A DNA stretch of 64,000 nucleotides, from positions 126,001-190,000 of the forward strand of contig NZ_FOAT01000005.1 in the NCBI RefSeq assembly GCF_900109655.1. Direction: 5' to 3'. Under the pieces are notes generated by a model. The model was given only the letters and a program-made list of their open reading frames with translations. It had not been told where the DNA came from and did no database searches. The position numbers and the translations under genes were made by a program. Positions 33,122 to 42,163 of the stretch are shown one piece after another. The DNA comes from Hominimerdicola alba. Its GTDB lineage: Bacteria > Bacillota > Clostridia > Oscillospirales > Ruminococcaceae. Numbering within the stretch: position 1 is the first letter of the stretch; the number at the start of each line of letters is the position of its first letter.

Positions 33122-33242
33122 AGTATTCGAGGTTGTTAAATATTAAACGACTTGGGTCTTTCGGACTTATTTGTCGTTTACATCAGTTCAACAACAAACG
33201 AATCCGCCTCGGCGGAAATATTAAGAGAGAGGTGTCACTAAA

Positions 33243-34463
33243 ATGGCAGGATTAAACAAAGTCACTGTTGAAGACATTGAAGTTAAGGGCAAAAAGGTAC
33301 TCGTAAGAGTTGATTTCAACGTTCCGCTGAAGGACGGCGTTATCACAAACGATAACAGAATAACCGCTGCTCTGCCCACTATCAACAAGCTGGTAGAGAA
33401 CGGCGCAAAGGTAGTTCTTTGCTCTCACCTTGGCAAGCCCAAGAACGGTCCTGAGGCTAAGTTCAGCCTTAAGCCCGCTGCTGACAGACTTGCTGAGCTG
33501 GTAAGCACAAAGGTAACTTTCGCAGCTGATGATACTGTTGTAGGCGACAACGCTAAGGCAGCAGTTGCAGCTATGAACGACGGCGAGATCGTTGTTCTGG
33601 AGAACACAAGATTCAGAGGCAACGACGAGACCAAGAACGGCGAGGAGTTCGCTAAGGAACTGGCTGAGCTGGTTGATGGTCAGGTATTCGTTATGGACGC
33701 TTTCGGTTCTGCTCACAGAGCTCACGCTTCCACAGCAGGCGTTACCAAGTTCGTTAAGGAGACCGCAGTTGGTTACCTGATGCAGAAGGAGATCAACTAC
33801 CTTGGTAATGCAGTTGAGACTCCTGTTCGTCCTTTCGTTGCTATCCTCGGCGGTGCTAAGGTTGCTGACAAGCTGAACGTTATCTCCAACCTGCTCGAGA
33901 AGTGCGATACACTCATCATCGGCGGCGGTATGGCTTACACATTCCTGAAGGCTCAGGGCAAGGAAGTTGGTAAGTCCCTCGTTGACGATACCAAGATCGA
34001 TTACTGCAAGGAGATGATCGCTAAGGCTGAGGCTAACGGCAAGAAGCTCCTCCTGCCTATCGACACCACTGTTGTTTCCAACTTCCCTGATCCTATCGAC
34101 GCTGAGATCGCTGTTGAGATCGTTGATTCTGACAAAATCCCTGCTGACAAGGAAGGTCTGGACATCGGCACCAAGACTCAGGCTCTGTTCGCTGACGCTG
34201 TAAAGTCTGCTAAGACTGTTGTTTGGAACGGACCTATGGGCGTTTTCGAGAACCCCACACTGGCAGCAGGTACTATCGCTGTTGCTAAGGCACTGGCTGA
34301 GACCGACGCTACCACAATCATCGGCGGCGGCGACTCCGCAGCAGCTGTTATCCAGCTGGGCTTCGCTGACAAGATGAGCCACATCTCCACAGGCGGCGGC
34401 GCTTCTCTCGAATACCTCGAGGGTAAGGTCCTCCCCGGCATCGACGTTATCGCTGACAAGTAA
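33243..34463 (+). CDS. pgk: Phosphoglycerate kinase
   Basis: Pgk makes ATP in glycolysis by converting 1,3-bisphosphoglycerate to 3-phosphoglycerate. The 406-aa length fits. Motifs are [23 protein letters not shown], the substrate-binding [10 protein letters not shown], the hinge and nucleotide-binding WNGPMGVFE and the GGGDSAAA loop. Codon use is strongly biased towards GCT, AAG and GTT, as in highly expressed genes. AGAGAGGTG precedes the ATG. It is monocistronic, with its own promoter and terminator. Its product feeds directly into serine synthesis, whose operon lies 6 kb away. Confidence 0.98.
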   Translation: MAGLNKVTVEDIEVKGKKVLVRVDFNVPLKDGVITNDNRITAALPTINKLVENGAKVVLCSHLGKPKNGPEAKFSLKPAADRLAELVSTKVTFAADDTVVGDNAKAAVAAMNDGEIVVLENTRFRGNDETKNGEEFAKELAELVDGQVFVMDAFGSAHRAHASTAGVTKFVKETAVGYLMQKEINYLGNAVETPVRPFVAILGGAKVADKLNVISNLLEKCDTLIIGGGMAYTFLKAQGKEVGKSLVDDTKIDYCKEMIAKAEANGKKLLLPIDTTVVSNFPDPIDAEIAVEIVDSDKIPADKEGLDIGTKTQALFADAVKSAKTVVWNGPMGVFENPTLAAGTIAVAKALAETDATTIIGGGDSAAAVIQLGFADKMSHISTGGGASLEYLEGKVLPGIDVIADK

Positions 34464-34496
34464 TTTTACGCGGTATATCGCTTGATATGTAATTTC

Positions 34497-34532
34497 AGAC
34501 ACTTCTGCTGTTTCGGCAGAAGTGTCTTTTTT
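34497..34532 (+). terminator. Terminator after pgk
   Basis: AGACACTTCTGC/GCAGAAGTGTCT, a 12-bp perfect stem followed by six T. Confidence 0.92.
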
Positions 34533-34617
34533 ATACATTAAAATCACTTAACTGTACATTAATTTTAACTGTTGATATCTTCCATAAATCGACTTTGTTA
34601 TTTGGTTAATGTGTATC

Positions 34618-34646
34618 TTGAAACTGTGATAAAAGTGTGATAAAAT
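34618..34646 (+). promoter_or_regulatory. Promoter of the mini anchored protein
   Basis: TTGAAA (34618-34623) and TAAAAT (34641-34646), 17-bp spacer, 60 bp before the start codon. Confidence 0.55.
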
Positions 34647-34705
34647 AATGATATAAGAATATGACAGACAGGATAATAATGTCATCAGTGAAGGAGTGAG
34701 GCGGC

Positions 34706-34915
34706 ATGAGAAAAAAGCTGATTTCCCTGTTATGCTGTACCATGATGCTGTGTTCCGCCGCTGTACCCGTCCAGGCTGATGAAAACACCTCCGACGCAGG
34801 AGAAAAAACTGTTATCAGTGAAGACACAAACCCAAATACGGGCACTGTTACCCTCGGTACAGTGAGTGTTGCGCTGGCAGGCTGCGTAGTGCTGGTGTTC
34901 AAAAAACGGAAGTAA
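34706..34915 (+). CDS. Mini surface protein with sortase-like NPNTG motif
   Basis: This 69-aa protein is almost entirely a targeting frame. It has a signal peptide (MRKKLISLLCCTMMLCSAAVPVQA), about 20 exposed acidic residues, then NPNTG, a hydrophobic helix and a KKRK tail. That is the layout of a sortase substrate (LPxTG-like variant). The mature exposed peptide would be very short. AAGGAG lies before the ATG. No sortase gene is in the window. It is a single gene with its own promoter and terminator. Confidence 0.75.
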   Translation: MRKKLISLLCCTMMLCSAAVPVQADENTSDAGEKTVISEDTNPNTGTVTLGTVSVALAGCVVLVFKKRK

Positions 34916-34934
34916 ATTTACATATCACGCGAGA

Positions 34935-34964
34935 ACCCCGCAGATAATCTCTGCGGGGCTTTTG
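34935..34964 (+). terminator. Terminator after the mini anchored protein
   Basis: CCCCGCAGA/TCTGCGGGG stem followed by a T-run. It may also stop the convergent cysteine desulfurase transcript. Confidence 0.85.
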
Positions 34965-34967
34965 CAT

Positions 34968-36107
34968 TTATGTGCCGAATCTGCTTTCCATAAATCGCAG
35001 AAGTGCATTAACCTGCGCGGGAGTATTGAATGCCGACGGCGAGAACCTCACCGCTCCCCTCTTGCCTGTGCCAAGGCTTTCATGGGCGAGTGCCGCACAG
35101 TGCATACCGCCCCGCAGGGCAAATCCGCCCTCGCTGAGTTCAGCGGCAGTTTCCTCGGAAGTCCTGCCCTTGATATTGAATGCCACTATGGGCACTCGGG
35201 GCATATCCATGTCGTATATCTCCGCCCCCATCTTTTCAAGACCTTTCTCGAACATCTCGCAGAGATTCTTCTCGTGGCGCAGGATAGTTTCCGTTCCCTT
35301 GCTTCTGACAAAATCCAGCCCCGCCCCCATTCCCGAAAGCCCGGCAGTATTAAGAGTACCGCTTTCAAGTTTTTCAGGCATATATGGAGTTTGCGCCAGT
35401 TCCCCCGAGGTCGCCCCCGTGCCGCCCTCGATTATGGTGGAAAGCGGATATTCACCGCTGCTTATCAAAAGACCCGTACCCACAGGACCGTAAAGCCCTT
35501 TCTGCCCCGAAGTGCATATAAAGCTTATCCCACCGCCGATCTTCACAGGAAGCACCCCCGCCGCCTGTGCACAATCGCAGATAAAAGCTATATTCCGCCT
35601 TTTGCAAAGTTCAGCGATCTCATTATAAGGCAGTATCCGCCCCGTAACATTCGACGCCGCCATACAGCACACGCACAGGGTATCGTGACGGATAAGCTTT
35701 TCAATGCCCTCGATGGTTCGCCCCACATCGGGATATATCTCCGCCACCGAACACTTCACACCGCTGCGCTTCGTCAGGGCATATACAGGTCGGCTGACAG
35801 AATTATGCTCCCACCCGCTTATTATGATATGCCCGCCGAACTGCATTATCCCCTTTATCGCCATGTTGAGGGCGTAGGTGCAGTTCGGCGTGAAAGCGGT
35901 GTTCTCCGTTTCAGCCCCAAAAAACTCAGCCGCGCTTTTTCTCACCTTGTATACTCTCTCAGCAGCTTCAAGAGAAAGCCTGTGCCCTCCCCTGCCCGGA
36001 TTTCCCCCGAGAGTCCTCACCGCATCTGTCACAGCCTGCCGCACCGAATCGGGCTTGGGGTAAGTTCCCGCTGAGTTATCGAAATTCACCATAGTGTTCT
36101 TTACCAT
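34968..36107 (-). CDS. Cysteine desulfurase-family aminotransferase (class V)
   Basis: This 379-aa PLP enzyme belongs to the NifS/CsdA-like group. The PLP-binding segment is CTSGQKGLYGPVGTG, where the lysine forms the Schiff base. DNSAGTYPKP at the start and CDCAQAAGV in the middle fit the class. The short C-terminal loop, with ALRGGMHCAALAH, contains a cysteine at the place of the sulfur-accepting residue. It lies 11 bp after the DUF3343 gene and is likely cotranscribed with it. Such pairs occur in selenium/sulfur metabolism loci of anaerobes, which is the best clue to its role. Confidence 0.88.
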   Translation of the reverse strand: MVKNTMVNFDNSAGTYPKPDSVRQAVTDAVRTLGGNPGRGGHRLSLEAAERVYKVRKSAAEFFGAETENTAFTPNCTYALNMAIKGIMQFGGHIIISGWEHNSVSRPVYALTKRSGVKCSVAEIYPDVGRTIEGIEKLIRHDTLCVCCMAASNVTGRILPYNEIAELCKRRNIAFICDCAQAAGVLPVKIGGGISFICTSGQKGLYGPVGTGLLISSGEYPLSTIIEGGTGATSGELAQTPYMPEKLESGTLNTAGLSGMGAGLDFVRSKGTETILRHEKNLCEMFEKGLEKMGAEIYDMDMPRVPIVAFNIKGRTSEETAAELSEGGFALRGGMHCAALAHESLGTGKRGAVRFSPSAFNTPAQVNALLRFMESRFGT

Positions 36108-36118
36108 GCCGAGCCTCC

Positions 36119-36334
36119 CTATAAACTGTATATCCCCTTATAGGGAATATGCTTTCGTTCCAGCTTTAGCGTTATCAGATCGGGGTCGTCCCTGACCACT
36201 ATGGAATAACCGCAGCCGCTGCCTATATTCTTACGAGTCCGCTCCACCTCGCACCAATAGCCCAGAGAATTAAGATACTCCTTGGCTTTCATCGCGTAGG
36301 TTATGCTGCTCATCGTTATCATAGTCTTTTTCAT
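36119..36334 (-). CDS. DUF3343 protein (putative Se/S carrier-like)
   Basis: This protein of 71 aa matches the DUF3343 family (named Se/S carrier protein-like in Pfam). The start MKKTMITMSSITYAMKAKEYL and the GSGCGYSIVVRDD segment with its conserved cysteine are typical. It probably passes sulfur or selenium from or to the cysteine desulfurase encoded 11 bp downstream. I chose ATG at 36334 with GGAAAGGAAG upstream. The longer frame to 36454 crosses the glyS terminator. Confidence 0.85.
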   Translation of the reverse strand: MKKTMITMSSITYAMKAKEYLNSLGYWCEVERTRKNIGSGCGYSIVVRDDPDLITLKLERKHIPYKGIYSL

Positions 36335-36389
36335 GTGAAACTTCCTTTCCTTGTTTTTTATATGGTATGTAATAAGGGCGGGAAGTGTG

Positions 36390-36424
36390 AAAAAAGCACC
36401 CTGACAATTCATCAGGGTGCTTTT
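36390..36424 (-). terminator. Terminator after glyS
   Basis: GCACCCTGA/TCAGGGTGC stem with T-runs on both sides, strongest on the minus strand (six T). Confidence 0.88.
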
Positions 36425-36443
36425 AGATAACTCAAAAGTTTTA

Positions 36444-37829
36444 TCAGAATGCAATCTTCTTGGAGATATAAGCTGTAAGCTCGTCGATCTTTACGCGCTC
36501 CTGCTCCATGGAATCTCTGTCACGTACTGTTACACAGCCGTCCTCAGCAGAATCAAAGTCATAGGTGATGCAGAAAGGTGTACCGATCTCGTCCTGACGG
36601 CGGTATCTCTTACCGATAGAACCTGTCTCATCATAGTCAACACTGAAGGACTTGGACAGCTCCTCGAACAGAGCAGTAGCAGGCTCAGCAAGCTTCTTGG
36701 AAAGAGGCAGTACGCAAGCCTTGTAAGGTGCCAGTGCAGGGTGGAAATGCATAACTGTTCTTACGTCGGGCTTCTCGGGAGTACCGATGTCTTCCTCGTC
36801 ATAAGCCTCGGTAACGATGGTCAGGAACAGTCTTTCAACACCGAGAGAAGGCTCGATAACATAGGGGATGTATCTCTCGTTGGTCTCGGGATCAAAGTAA
36901 TCAAGGCTCTTGCCGGAAGTATTGATATGCTGTGTGAGGTCGTAGTCAGTTCTGTCAGCAACGCCCCACAGCTCGCCCCAGCCGAAGGGGAAGAGGTACT
37001 CAAAGTCAGTAGTAGCCTTGGAATAGAAGCAAAGCTCCTCAGCAGAGTGATCTCTCAGTCTCAGGTTCTCTTCCTTGATGTTCAGGCTCAACAGGAAGTT
37101 CTTGCAGAAGCTTCTCCAGTAGTCGAACCACTCAAGGTCAGTGCCGGGCTTGCAGAAGAACTCAAGCTCCATCTGCTCGAACTCTCTTACTCTGAATATG
37201 AAGTTACCGGGAGTGATCTCGTTACGGAAGCTCTTACCAACCTGAGCAACACCGAAAGGAACTTTCTTTCTGGTAGTTCTCTGGATATTTGCGAAGTTTA
37301 CGAAGATACCCTGTGCAGTCTCGGGACGCAGATACAGCTCACTCTTGCTGTCCTCGGTGATGCCCTGGAATGTCTTGAACATCAGGTTGAACTGACGGAT
37401 ATCAGTGAAGTTGTGCTTGCCGCAGTTAGGGCAGGGAATGCCTTTTTCCTTGATATAGTCCATCATCTGCTCATTGGACCAGCCTGCAACGTTAGTGCCG
37501 TCAAAATCCTCGATGAGGTTATCAGCACGGTGACGAGTCTTACACTCCTTGCAGTCCATGAGAGGATCGGAGAAGCCGCCGATATGACCCGAAGCTACCC
37601 AGGTCTGGGGATTCATCAGTATCGCAGAATCAAGACCAACATTGTACTTGTTCTCCTGAACGAACTTCTTTCTCCAAGCGTCTTTGATATTGTTCTTCAG
37701 CTCAACGCCGAGGGGACCGTAATCCCAGGTATTAGCGAGACCGCCGTAGATCTCACTGCCGGGGTATACAAAGCCTCTGCCCTTACAGAGGGCAACTATC
37801 TTTTCCATTGTCTTTTCGGTATTCTTCAT
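36444..37829 (-). CDS. glyS: Glycyl-tRNA synthetase (homodimeric type)
   Basis: This 461-aa class II synthetase charges tRNA-Gly. It is the single-chain dimeric type, not the alpha2-beta2 type. The class II motifs are visible: motif 2 as [19 protein letters not shown] and the C-terminal SLGVERLF motif 3 region. An HMHF/anticodon-binding domain follows with [16 protein letters not shown]. The promoter (TTGACT/TACAAT) lies upstream and a strong terminator downstream, so it is a single-gene unit. The leader is short, and I see no T-box. Confidence 0.96.
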   Translation of the reverse strand: MKNTEKTMEKIVALCKGRGFVYPGSEIYGGLANTWDYGPLGVELKNNIKDAWRKKFVQENKYNVGLDSAILMNPQTWVASGHIGGFSDPLMDCKECKTRHRADNLIEDFDGTNVAGWSNEQMMDYIKEKGIPCPNCGKHNFTDIRQFNLMFKTFQGITEDSKSELYLRPETAQGIFVNFANIQRTTRKKVPFGVAQVGKSFRNEITPGNFIFRVREFEQMELEFFCKPGTDLEWFDYWRSFCKNFLLSLNIKEENLRLRDHSAEELCFYSKATTDFEYLFPFGWGELWGVADRTDYDLTQHINTSGKSLDYFDPETNERYIPYVIEPSLGVERLFLTIVTEAYDEEDIGTPEKPDVRTVMHFHPALAPYKACVLPLSKKLAEPATALFEELSKSFSVDYDETGSIGKRYRRQDEIGTPFCITYDFDSAEDGCVTVRDRDSMEQERVKIDELTAYISKKIAF

Positions 37830-37866
37830 GGTGACTCTCCTTAATCATTAAAATACATATACGTAT

Positions 37867-37895
37867 ATTGTATAACAGATCTCGTAAAAAGTCAA
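37867..37895 (-). promoter_or_regulatory. glyS promoter
   Basis: Minus-strand TTGACT (37890-37895) and TACAAT (37867-37872), 17-bp spacer. Confidence 0.7.
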
Positions 37896-37940
37896 GTTTT
37901 TTTTGTGAACAAACAGCAGTGGTATGCGGGGCTTGCATGA

Positions 37941-38723
37941 AAATATAAATACCCAGATTATGTCCCGAAAGATGTGTTCAGACGGCATGACAACTGCACC
38001 TGTGATGTGTCGTATGTTTCCGAAAAAGGCAGGCAGAATGTTCATACGAAGAAGTGGACGAAAGAACCGCGGAAGATAGAATATGAAAAGCCGACTAAGC
38101 GGATGAGGGTGGAAGCGCAGGCACGAGAGGCTGAAATTTTGGAGCAGAAGCGGTTGACTTATGGAGTAAGACGTTATATAATAAAGTCAATAGATGTAGA
38201 TGATTATAAGATCATCACCGGAGGGAAAGGAATATCTCAGGAAGTTAATGATGTTATCATCAATACTATGAAAAAATGCGAAAAAGATGGGCAGTTTGTA
38301 ATTAGTGAGATTTCAGATAAGATTTCGCCATCAAACACAGAAGGAACACCAGTACTACAAATTGAACCAATGGTAAACGGTTTATTGAGACTTAATGTCA
38401 ATACAGAATTTCTTTCAGGAAAATCTTTAGCAGAAATCAATGAAGTTTTCGCTGGTACAGAAAGAAACCTTGCACAAACACTTGAAGAAGCCATTGTCCA
38501 CGAGAGTGGTCATGCAATTCTTATCAAAGGCAAAACAGCTGCTCAGATAGAAGTGCTTTATAAAGAACTAGAGCCACTTGGTAAAACTGTTGTGAGCAAC
38601 ATTGCTTTAAAAGATGGAGTGGAATGTCTTGCTGAACTTGAAATATTACGCTATCGCAAAACACCTGTTTCAAAAGAGTTGTCTGATTTTTATAAAAAAT
38701 ATATGGGGAGGGAATATCTATGA
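37941..38723 (+). pseudogene. Remnant of phage minor head protein with C-terminal zincin domain
   Basis: The reading frame is open from just after a TGA at 37938 and gives PDYVPKDVFRRHDNCTCDVSY, the end of an SPP1 gp7-type phage head morphogenesis domain. A linker and an uncharacterised C-terminal domain (about 180 aa) follow. That domain carries a zincin-like HESGH motif, with a later acidic LAELEIL that could supply the third ligand. The N-terminal head domain is missing, so the gene is truncated. A GTG at 37974 is the earliest possible start. The A+T-rich composition contrasts with neighbouring genes, as expected for transferred DNA. Phage-encoded toxin use is an inference. Confidence 0.7.
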
Positions 38724-38911
38724 TATGTGTTAATGATTGTAGAGAATGTAAGCATAAACTGCCTAAAATAGAGGGTTGGCTAGCTTGCTGTGAAGCCTTC
38801 CCTAATGGGCAACCAAATGATTTTGATTATAGTAAAGTAAAAGAAATCACCGAATGCAACAACGGCATAGGCTTTGAGCCAATTGAAGATAACGACAAAC
38901 CGTCTGAATAA
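38720..38911 (+). CDS. Small Cys-containing protein linked to the phage head remnant
   Basis: This 63-aa protein begins MICVNDCRECKHKLPKIEGW and continues CCEAFPNGQP. The two cysteine pairs could bind metal. Its ATG overlaps the stop codon of the zincin-domain gene (ATGA), so the two are translationally coupled. Similar small proteins sit behind phage head-protein genes with extra C-terminal domains. An immunity or chaperone role is an inference. It shares the low G+C composition of its partner. Confidence 0.65.
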   Translation: MICVNDCRECKHKLPKIEGWLACCEAFPNGQPNDFDYSKVKEITECNNGIGFEPIEDNDKPSE

Positions 38912-38949
38912 GGCGGTTCTTTCATGCCCAAATTTCCCCAACGCACACA

Positions 38950-38983
38950 AAAACAGCGGGAGCCCCAAAGACTTCCGCTGTTA
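38950..38983 (-). terminator. Terminator of the serine operon
   Basis: Minus-strand AACAGCGG/CCGCTGTT-type stem followed by TTTTG, located just after the 99-aa membrane protein gene. Confidence 0.7.
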
Positions 38984-38989
38984 AATACA

Positions 38990-39289
38990 TTATTTCTTGT
39001 CGCCGTGATACATCAGCGTTACCGCCATGCCGTTTATTATGCCTATGGCTAACCCGCACACCACATAGAATACCGCTATCGGTATATGCAGCAGCACCGA
39101 GATAAGCCCAAAGACCACTATGAACAGCAGCGGCGTGATTATCTGTATAAGAAATTTCCTGCCCATCAGAACAGGCAGTTTTTCCGCAAGTGCCAGCGTT
39201 TTTTCGCCGTCAGGATCGTACAGCCTGTACAATATCTGCATGACAGCCATCGGTATACCGATAAGCAATATCAGCGCTAATATACTCAT
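38990..39289 (-). CDS. Three-helix membrane protein in serine operon
   Basis: This 99-aa protein consists of three membrane helices (about residues 2-20, 45-65 and 70-90) with a charged first loop (RLYDPDGEKTLALAEKL). The family is not recognised. GGAGG lies before the ATG. It starts 30 bp after serA and precedes a terminator, so it is the last gene of the serC-serA operon. A role in amino-acid transport is possible, but nothing in the sequence shows it. Confidence 0.7.
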   Translation of the reverse strand: MSILALILLIGIPMAVMQILYRLYDPDGEKTLALAEKLPVLMGRKFLIQIITPLLFIVVFGLISVLLHIPIAVFYVVCGLAIGIINGMAVTLMYHGDKK

Positions 39290-39319
39290 GGTGTACCCTC
39301 CTTACACTTTCAACGGATA

Positions 39320-40459
39320 TCAGATAACTCTTACGCCTACAACGCCTGCAACAGCCTTTACAGCGTCAACATTTGCAGAACCCTTAACGTCCAGCAGAGT
39401 GTAGCCCCAAGCCTTCTTTGTAGCAGAAGCGCTTGCAACAACGTCAGCACCTACAGCAGCCTTTACAGCGTCCTCGGTAACTTCAGCCTTGTGCAGTACG
39501 CATACCAGCTGATCAGCTGTCTTAGCCAGCTCAAGATTCGGGAATGTAACAGAATTTCTGATCTTACCTCTCTCGATGTAGTCCATCAGCTCGTCAGCTG
39601 CCATGATAGCGCAGTTGTCCTCGCTCTCGGGAGTGGAAGCACCCAGGTGAGGCAGAGTGATAACGTTCTCCTCGCCCAGACCGATATCGTCAGCGAAGTC
39701 TGTAACGTACTTAGCGATCTTGCCTGCCTTGATAGCTTCAACAACAGCAGCAGTATCAACCAGCTCGCCTCTTGCAGCGTTGATGATGCGAACGCCGTCC
39801 TTCATCATAGCGATCTGCTCCTTGCCGATGCTGTTCTTAGCGTCGGGAGTGAAAGGAACGTGCAGAGTGATGTAATCAGCATTCTTGTAGATATCGTCCT
39901 TGCTGTCAACTACTTTTACGGAAGAATCCAGTGCCTTAGCAGCAGCGTCAGAAAGGAAAGGATCGAAGCCGATAACCTTCATACCCAGTGCAACAGCAGC
40001 ATTTGCAACCTTGCCGCCGATAGCGCCCAGACCGATAACGCCCAGTGTCTTGCCGAAGATTTCGGGACCTGCGAACTTAGCCTTGCCGCCCTCAACAGTC
40101 TTGGGAGCGTCCTCAGTGCCCTTCAGGGAGTTAGCCCAAGCAGCAGCCTCTGTGATCCTTCTGGAAGCCAGCAGCAGAGCGCAGATAACCAGCTCCTTAA
40201 CTGCGTTAGCGTTTGCACCGGGGGTGTTGAATACTACAACGCCCTGCTCTGCGCACTTGTCAACAGGGATATTGTTTACGCCTGCGCCTGCTCTTGCGAT
40301 TGCGAGAAGGCTGGAAGGCATCTCATAGTCGTGCAGCTTAGCGGAACGTACCATTATAGCGGTAGGCTCTGCGCACTCGTCAGTTATGGTATAAGCAGCC
40401 TTGTCGAACTTGTCAGTACCGCAAGCTGCGATCTTGTTCATTGTCAGAATATTGTACAT
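39320..40459 (-). CDS. serA: D-3-phosphoglycerate dehydrogenase
   Basis: SerA catalyses the first step of serine synthesis, oxidising 3-phosphoglycerate with NAD+. The 379-aa protein has the nucleotide-binding GVIGLGAIGGKVAN, the catalytic INAARGELVD and the LPHLGASTPESEDN histidine motif. A short C-terminal ACT-like tail ends in LLDVKGSANVDAVKAVAGV, and no full serine-binding tail is present. I chose ATG at 40459 because AAGGA lies eight bases upstream. It lies in an operon with serC and two DUF6440 genes. Confidence 0.94.
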   Translation of the reverse strand: MYNILTMNKIAACGTDKFDKAAYTITDECAEPTAIMVRSAKLHDYEMPSSLLAIARAGAGVNNIPVDKCAEQGVVVFNTPGANANAVKELVICALLLASRRITEAAAWANSLKGTEDAPKTVEGGKAKFAGPEIFGKTLGVIGLGAIGGKVANAAVALGMKVIGFDPFLSDAAAKALDSSVKVVDSKDDIYKNADYITLHVPFTPDAKNSIGKEQIAMMKDGVRIINAARGELVDTAAVVEAIKAGKIAKYVTDFADDIGLGEENVITLPHLGASTPESEDNCAIMAADELMDYIERGKIRNSVTFPNLELAKTADQLVCVLHKAEVTEDAVKAAVGADVVASASATKKAWGYTLLDVKGSANVDAVKAVAGVVGVRVI

Positions 40460-40483
40460 TGAAATCATTCCTTTTCAAAAATA

Positions 40484-40690
40484 TTATAAAAGCTCTTTGC
40501 CGTCCTTAGTGATAACAGGCTTGCCGTCCTGATCAAGCAGAGGTGTAAGACCTCCTGTTTCGCCCCAGTAGCTGTAAATATAATTCACACCTGTTTCCTT
40601 ATCCACACATATGCAGAAACCGGGAGCACTCATGCTGCCATCCTGCTTAAATGTGACCTCAAAGCGGGTGATCTTTTCCTTTTTAGCCAT
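40484..40690 (-). CDS. DUF6440-like small protein 1
   Basis: This 68-aa protein resembles the DUF6440 family, with a core VDKETGVNYIYSYWGETGGL followed by TPLLDQDGKP. It is about half identical to the neighbouring 59-aa paralogue. ATG at 40690 follows AAGGAG. It lies 24 bp before serA in the serine operon. Function unknown. The beta-rich pattern suggests a small single-domain protein. Confidence 0.75.
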   Translation of the reverse strand: MAKKEKITRFEVTFKQDGSMSAPGFCICVDKETGVNYIYSYWGETGGLTPLLDQDGKPVITKDGKELL

Positions 40691-40726
40691 GTTATCCACT
40701 CCTTTTCCCTAAACGGTAAAACAAGC

Positions 40727-40906
40727 TTATTTTTCGATCTTTGTGATAACTACATTTCCGTTTTCGTCCAGCAGAGGTGTCAGACCACCTGCATAGCCCT
40801 CTTTAGCGAAAACGTAATTCACACCTGTCTCCTTGTCTACCAGAACCTTGACAACATCAATCGTGCCCTGAGAGTAGACTGTTTCAAATCTATTGTTCTT
40901 TGCCAT
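40727..40906 (-). CDS. DUF6440-like small protein 2
   Basis: This 59-aa protein is too short for standard gene calling. It starts MAKNNRFETVYSQG and shares VDKETGVNY and GGLTPLLDENG with the paralogue 36 bp downstream. It lies between serC and the second DUF6440 gene. A purine-rich ribosome binding site (GAAAGGCAAATATC) precedes the ATG. Tandem paralogues in a serine operon hint at a conserved accessory role, which is unknown. Confidence 0.75.
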   Translation of the reverse strand: MAKNNRFETVYSQGTIDVVKVLVDKETGVNYVFAKEGYAGGLTPLLDENGNVVITKIEK

Positions 40907-41003
40907 GATATTTGCCTTTCAGGATCTATGTGTTGTATGCTATATAAATCGGCAACAGCGCAGACCGTTTCCGCCCTGCGCTATGCTTTGATATTTACTT
41001 AAA

Positions 41004-42089
41004 TTATGCGTTCTCAGCCTCGAACTTCTTCATGAATTCTACAAGCTTCTCAACGCCCTCGATAGGCATTGCGTTGTAGATGGAAGCTCTCATACCGCCA
41101 ACGGTTCTGTGACCCTTGAGGTTCTCGAAGCCTGCAGCCTTAGCCTCAGCAACGAACTTCTTGTCCAGCTCCTCGTTGCCTGTAACGAAAGGAACGTTCA
41201 TCAGAGATCTGTCCTCGGGAACAACTGTGCCCTTGAAGAGCTTGCTGCTGTCAAGGAAATCATACAGGATCTTAGCCTTCTTCTCGTTGTGAGCCTTCAT
41301 GCCCTCGAGACCGCCCATCTTCTTGATCCACTTGAATACCTTGCCGCAGATGTAGATGCCGTAGCAGGGAGGAGTGTTGTACAGAGAATCATTGTCAGCC
41401 TGTACCTTCCAGTCACACATTGTGGGGCAAGCCTTGAATGCGGGACCGTCAGCGATCAGGTCTTCTCTTACGATAACGATCTGTACGCCGGAAGGACCAA
41501 CGTTCTTCTGAACGCCGCCGTAGATAACGCCATACTTAGTAACGTCAACAGGCTCGCTCAGGAAGCAGCTGGATACATCGGCAACCAGCTCGTGACCCTT
41601 TGTGTTGGGCAGTGTGTGGAACTTTGTACCGTAAATGGTGTTGTTCTCGCAGATGTAAACATAGTCAACATCATCGGGGATGTCCAGATCGGAACAATCA
41701 GGGATATAAGAGAAAGTCTTGTCAGCGGAGGAAGCAACTCTTACTACCTCACCGTACTTCTCAGCCTCAGCAGCAGCCTTCTTAGCCCACTGACCTGTGA
41801 TGATGTAAGCAGCCTTACCCTTCTTCATCAGGTTCATAGGTACCTCTGCGAATACCAGAGAAGCACCGCCCTGCAGGAATATTACCTTGTAGTTATCGGG
41901 AATGTTCATCAGATCTCTGAGATCCTTCTCAGCTTCCTTGATGATCTCGTCATAAGCCTTGGATCTGTGGGACATCTCCATAACGCTCATGCCTGTGCCC
42001 TTGTAATCGAGCATCTCCTCAGCAGCTTCCTTGAGTACTTCCTCGGGAAGAACAGCAGGACCTGCGCTGAAATTATAAACTCTGCCCAT
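41004..42089 (-). CDS. serC: Phosphoserine aminotransferase
   Basis: SerC converts 3-phosphohydroxypyruvate to phosphoserine with glutamate as donor. The 361-aa length is normal. The start RVYNFSAGPAVLPEEVL, FLQGGASLVFAEVP and the PLP-lysine segment YGGVQKNVGPSG are diagnostic, as is the C-terminal MRASIYNAMPIEGV. GGAGG lies before the ATG. It is the first gene of the operon and has a perfect TTGACA/TATAAT promoter. No serB is present in the window. Confidence 0.97.
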   Translation of the reverse strand: MGRVYNFSAGPAVLPEEVLKEAAEEMLDYKGTGMSVMEMSHRSKAYDEIIKEAEKDLRDLMNIPDNYKVIFLQGGASLVFAEVPMNLMKKGKAAYIITGQWAKKAAAEAEKYGEVVRVASSADKTFSYIPDCSDLDIPDDVDYVYICENNTIYGTKFHTLPNTKGHELVADVSSCFLSEPVDVTKYGVIYGGVQKNVGPSGVQIVIVREDLIADGPAFKACPTMCDWKVQADNDSLYNTPPCYGIYICGKVFKWIKKMGGLEGMKAHNEKKAKILYDFLDSSKLFKGTVVPEDRSLMNVPFVTGNEELDKKFVAEAKAAGFENLKGHRTVGGMRASIYNAMPIEGVEKLVEFMKKFEAENA

Positions 42090-42134
42090 TGTTAATGACC
42101 TCCATTTGTTTAAAATTAAAAAATCAACACTATT

Positions 42135-42163
42135 ATTATATTACTTTCCGCATTGATTGTCAA
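42135..42163 (-). promoter_or_regulatory. Promoter of the serine operon
   Basis: Minus-strand TTGACA (42158-42163) and TATAAT (42135-42140), 17-bp spacer. Confidence 0.85.

Noticed and set aside
33252-34547. 431-aa frame opposite pgk
   Set aside because: It is a shadow produced by the biased codon use of pgk. Its sequence is low-complexity (Ser/Leu/Val-rich) with no ribosome binding site.
36417-37844. 475-aa frame opposite glyS
   Set aside because: Antisense shadow of a well-supported gene. No recognisable domains.
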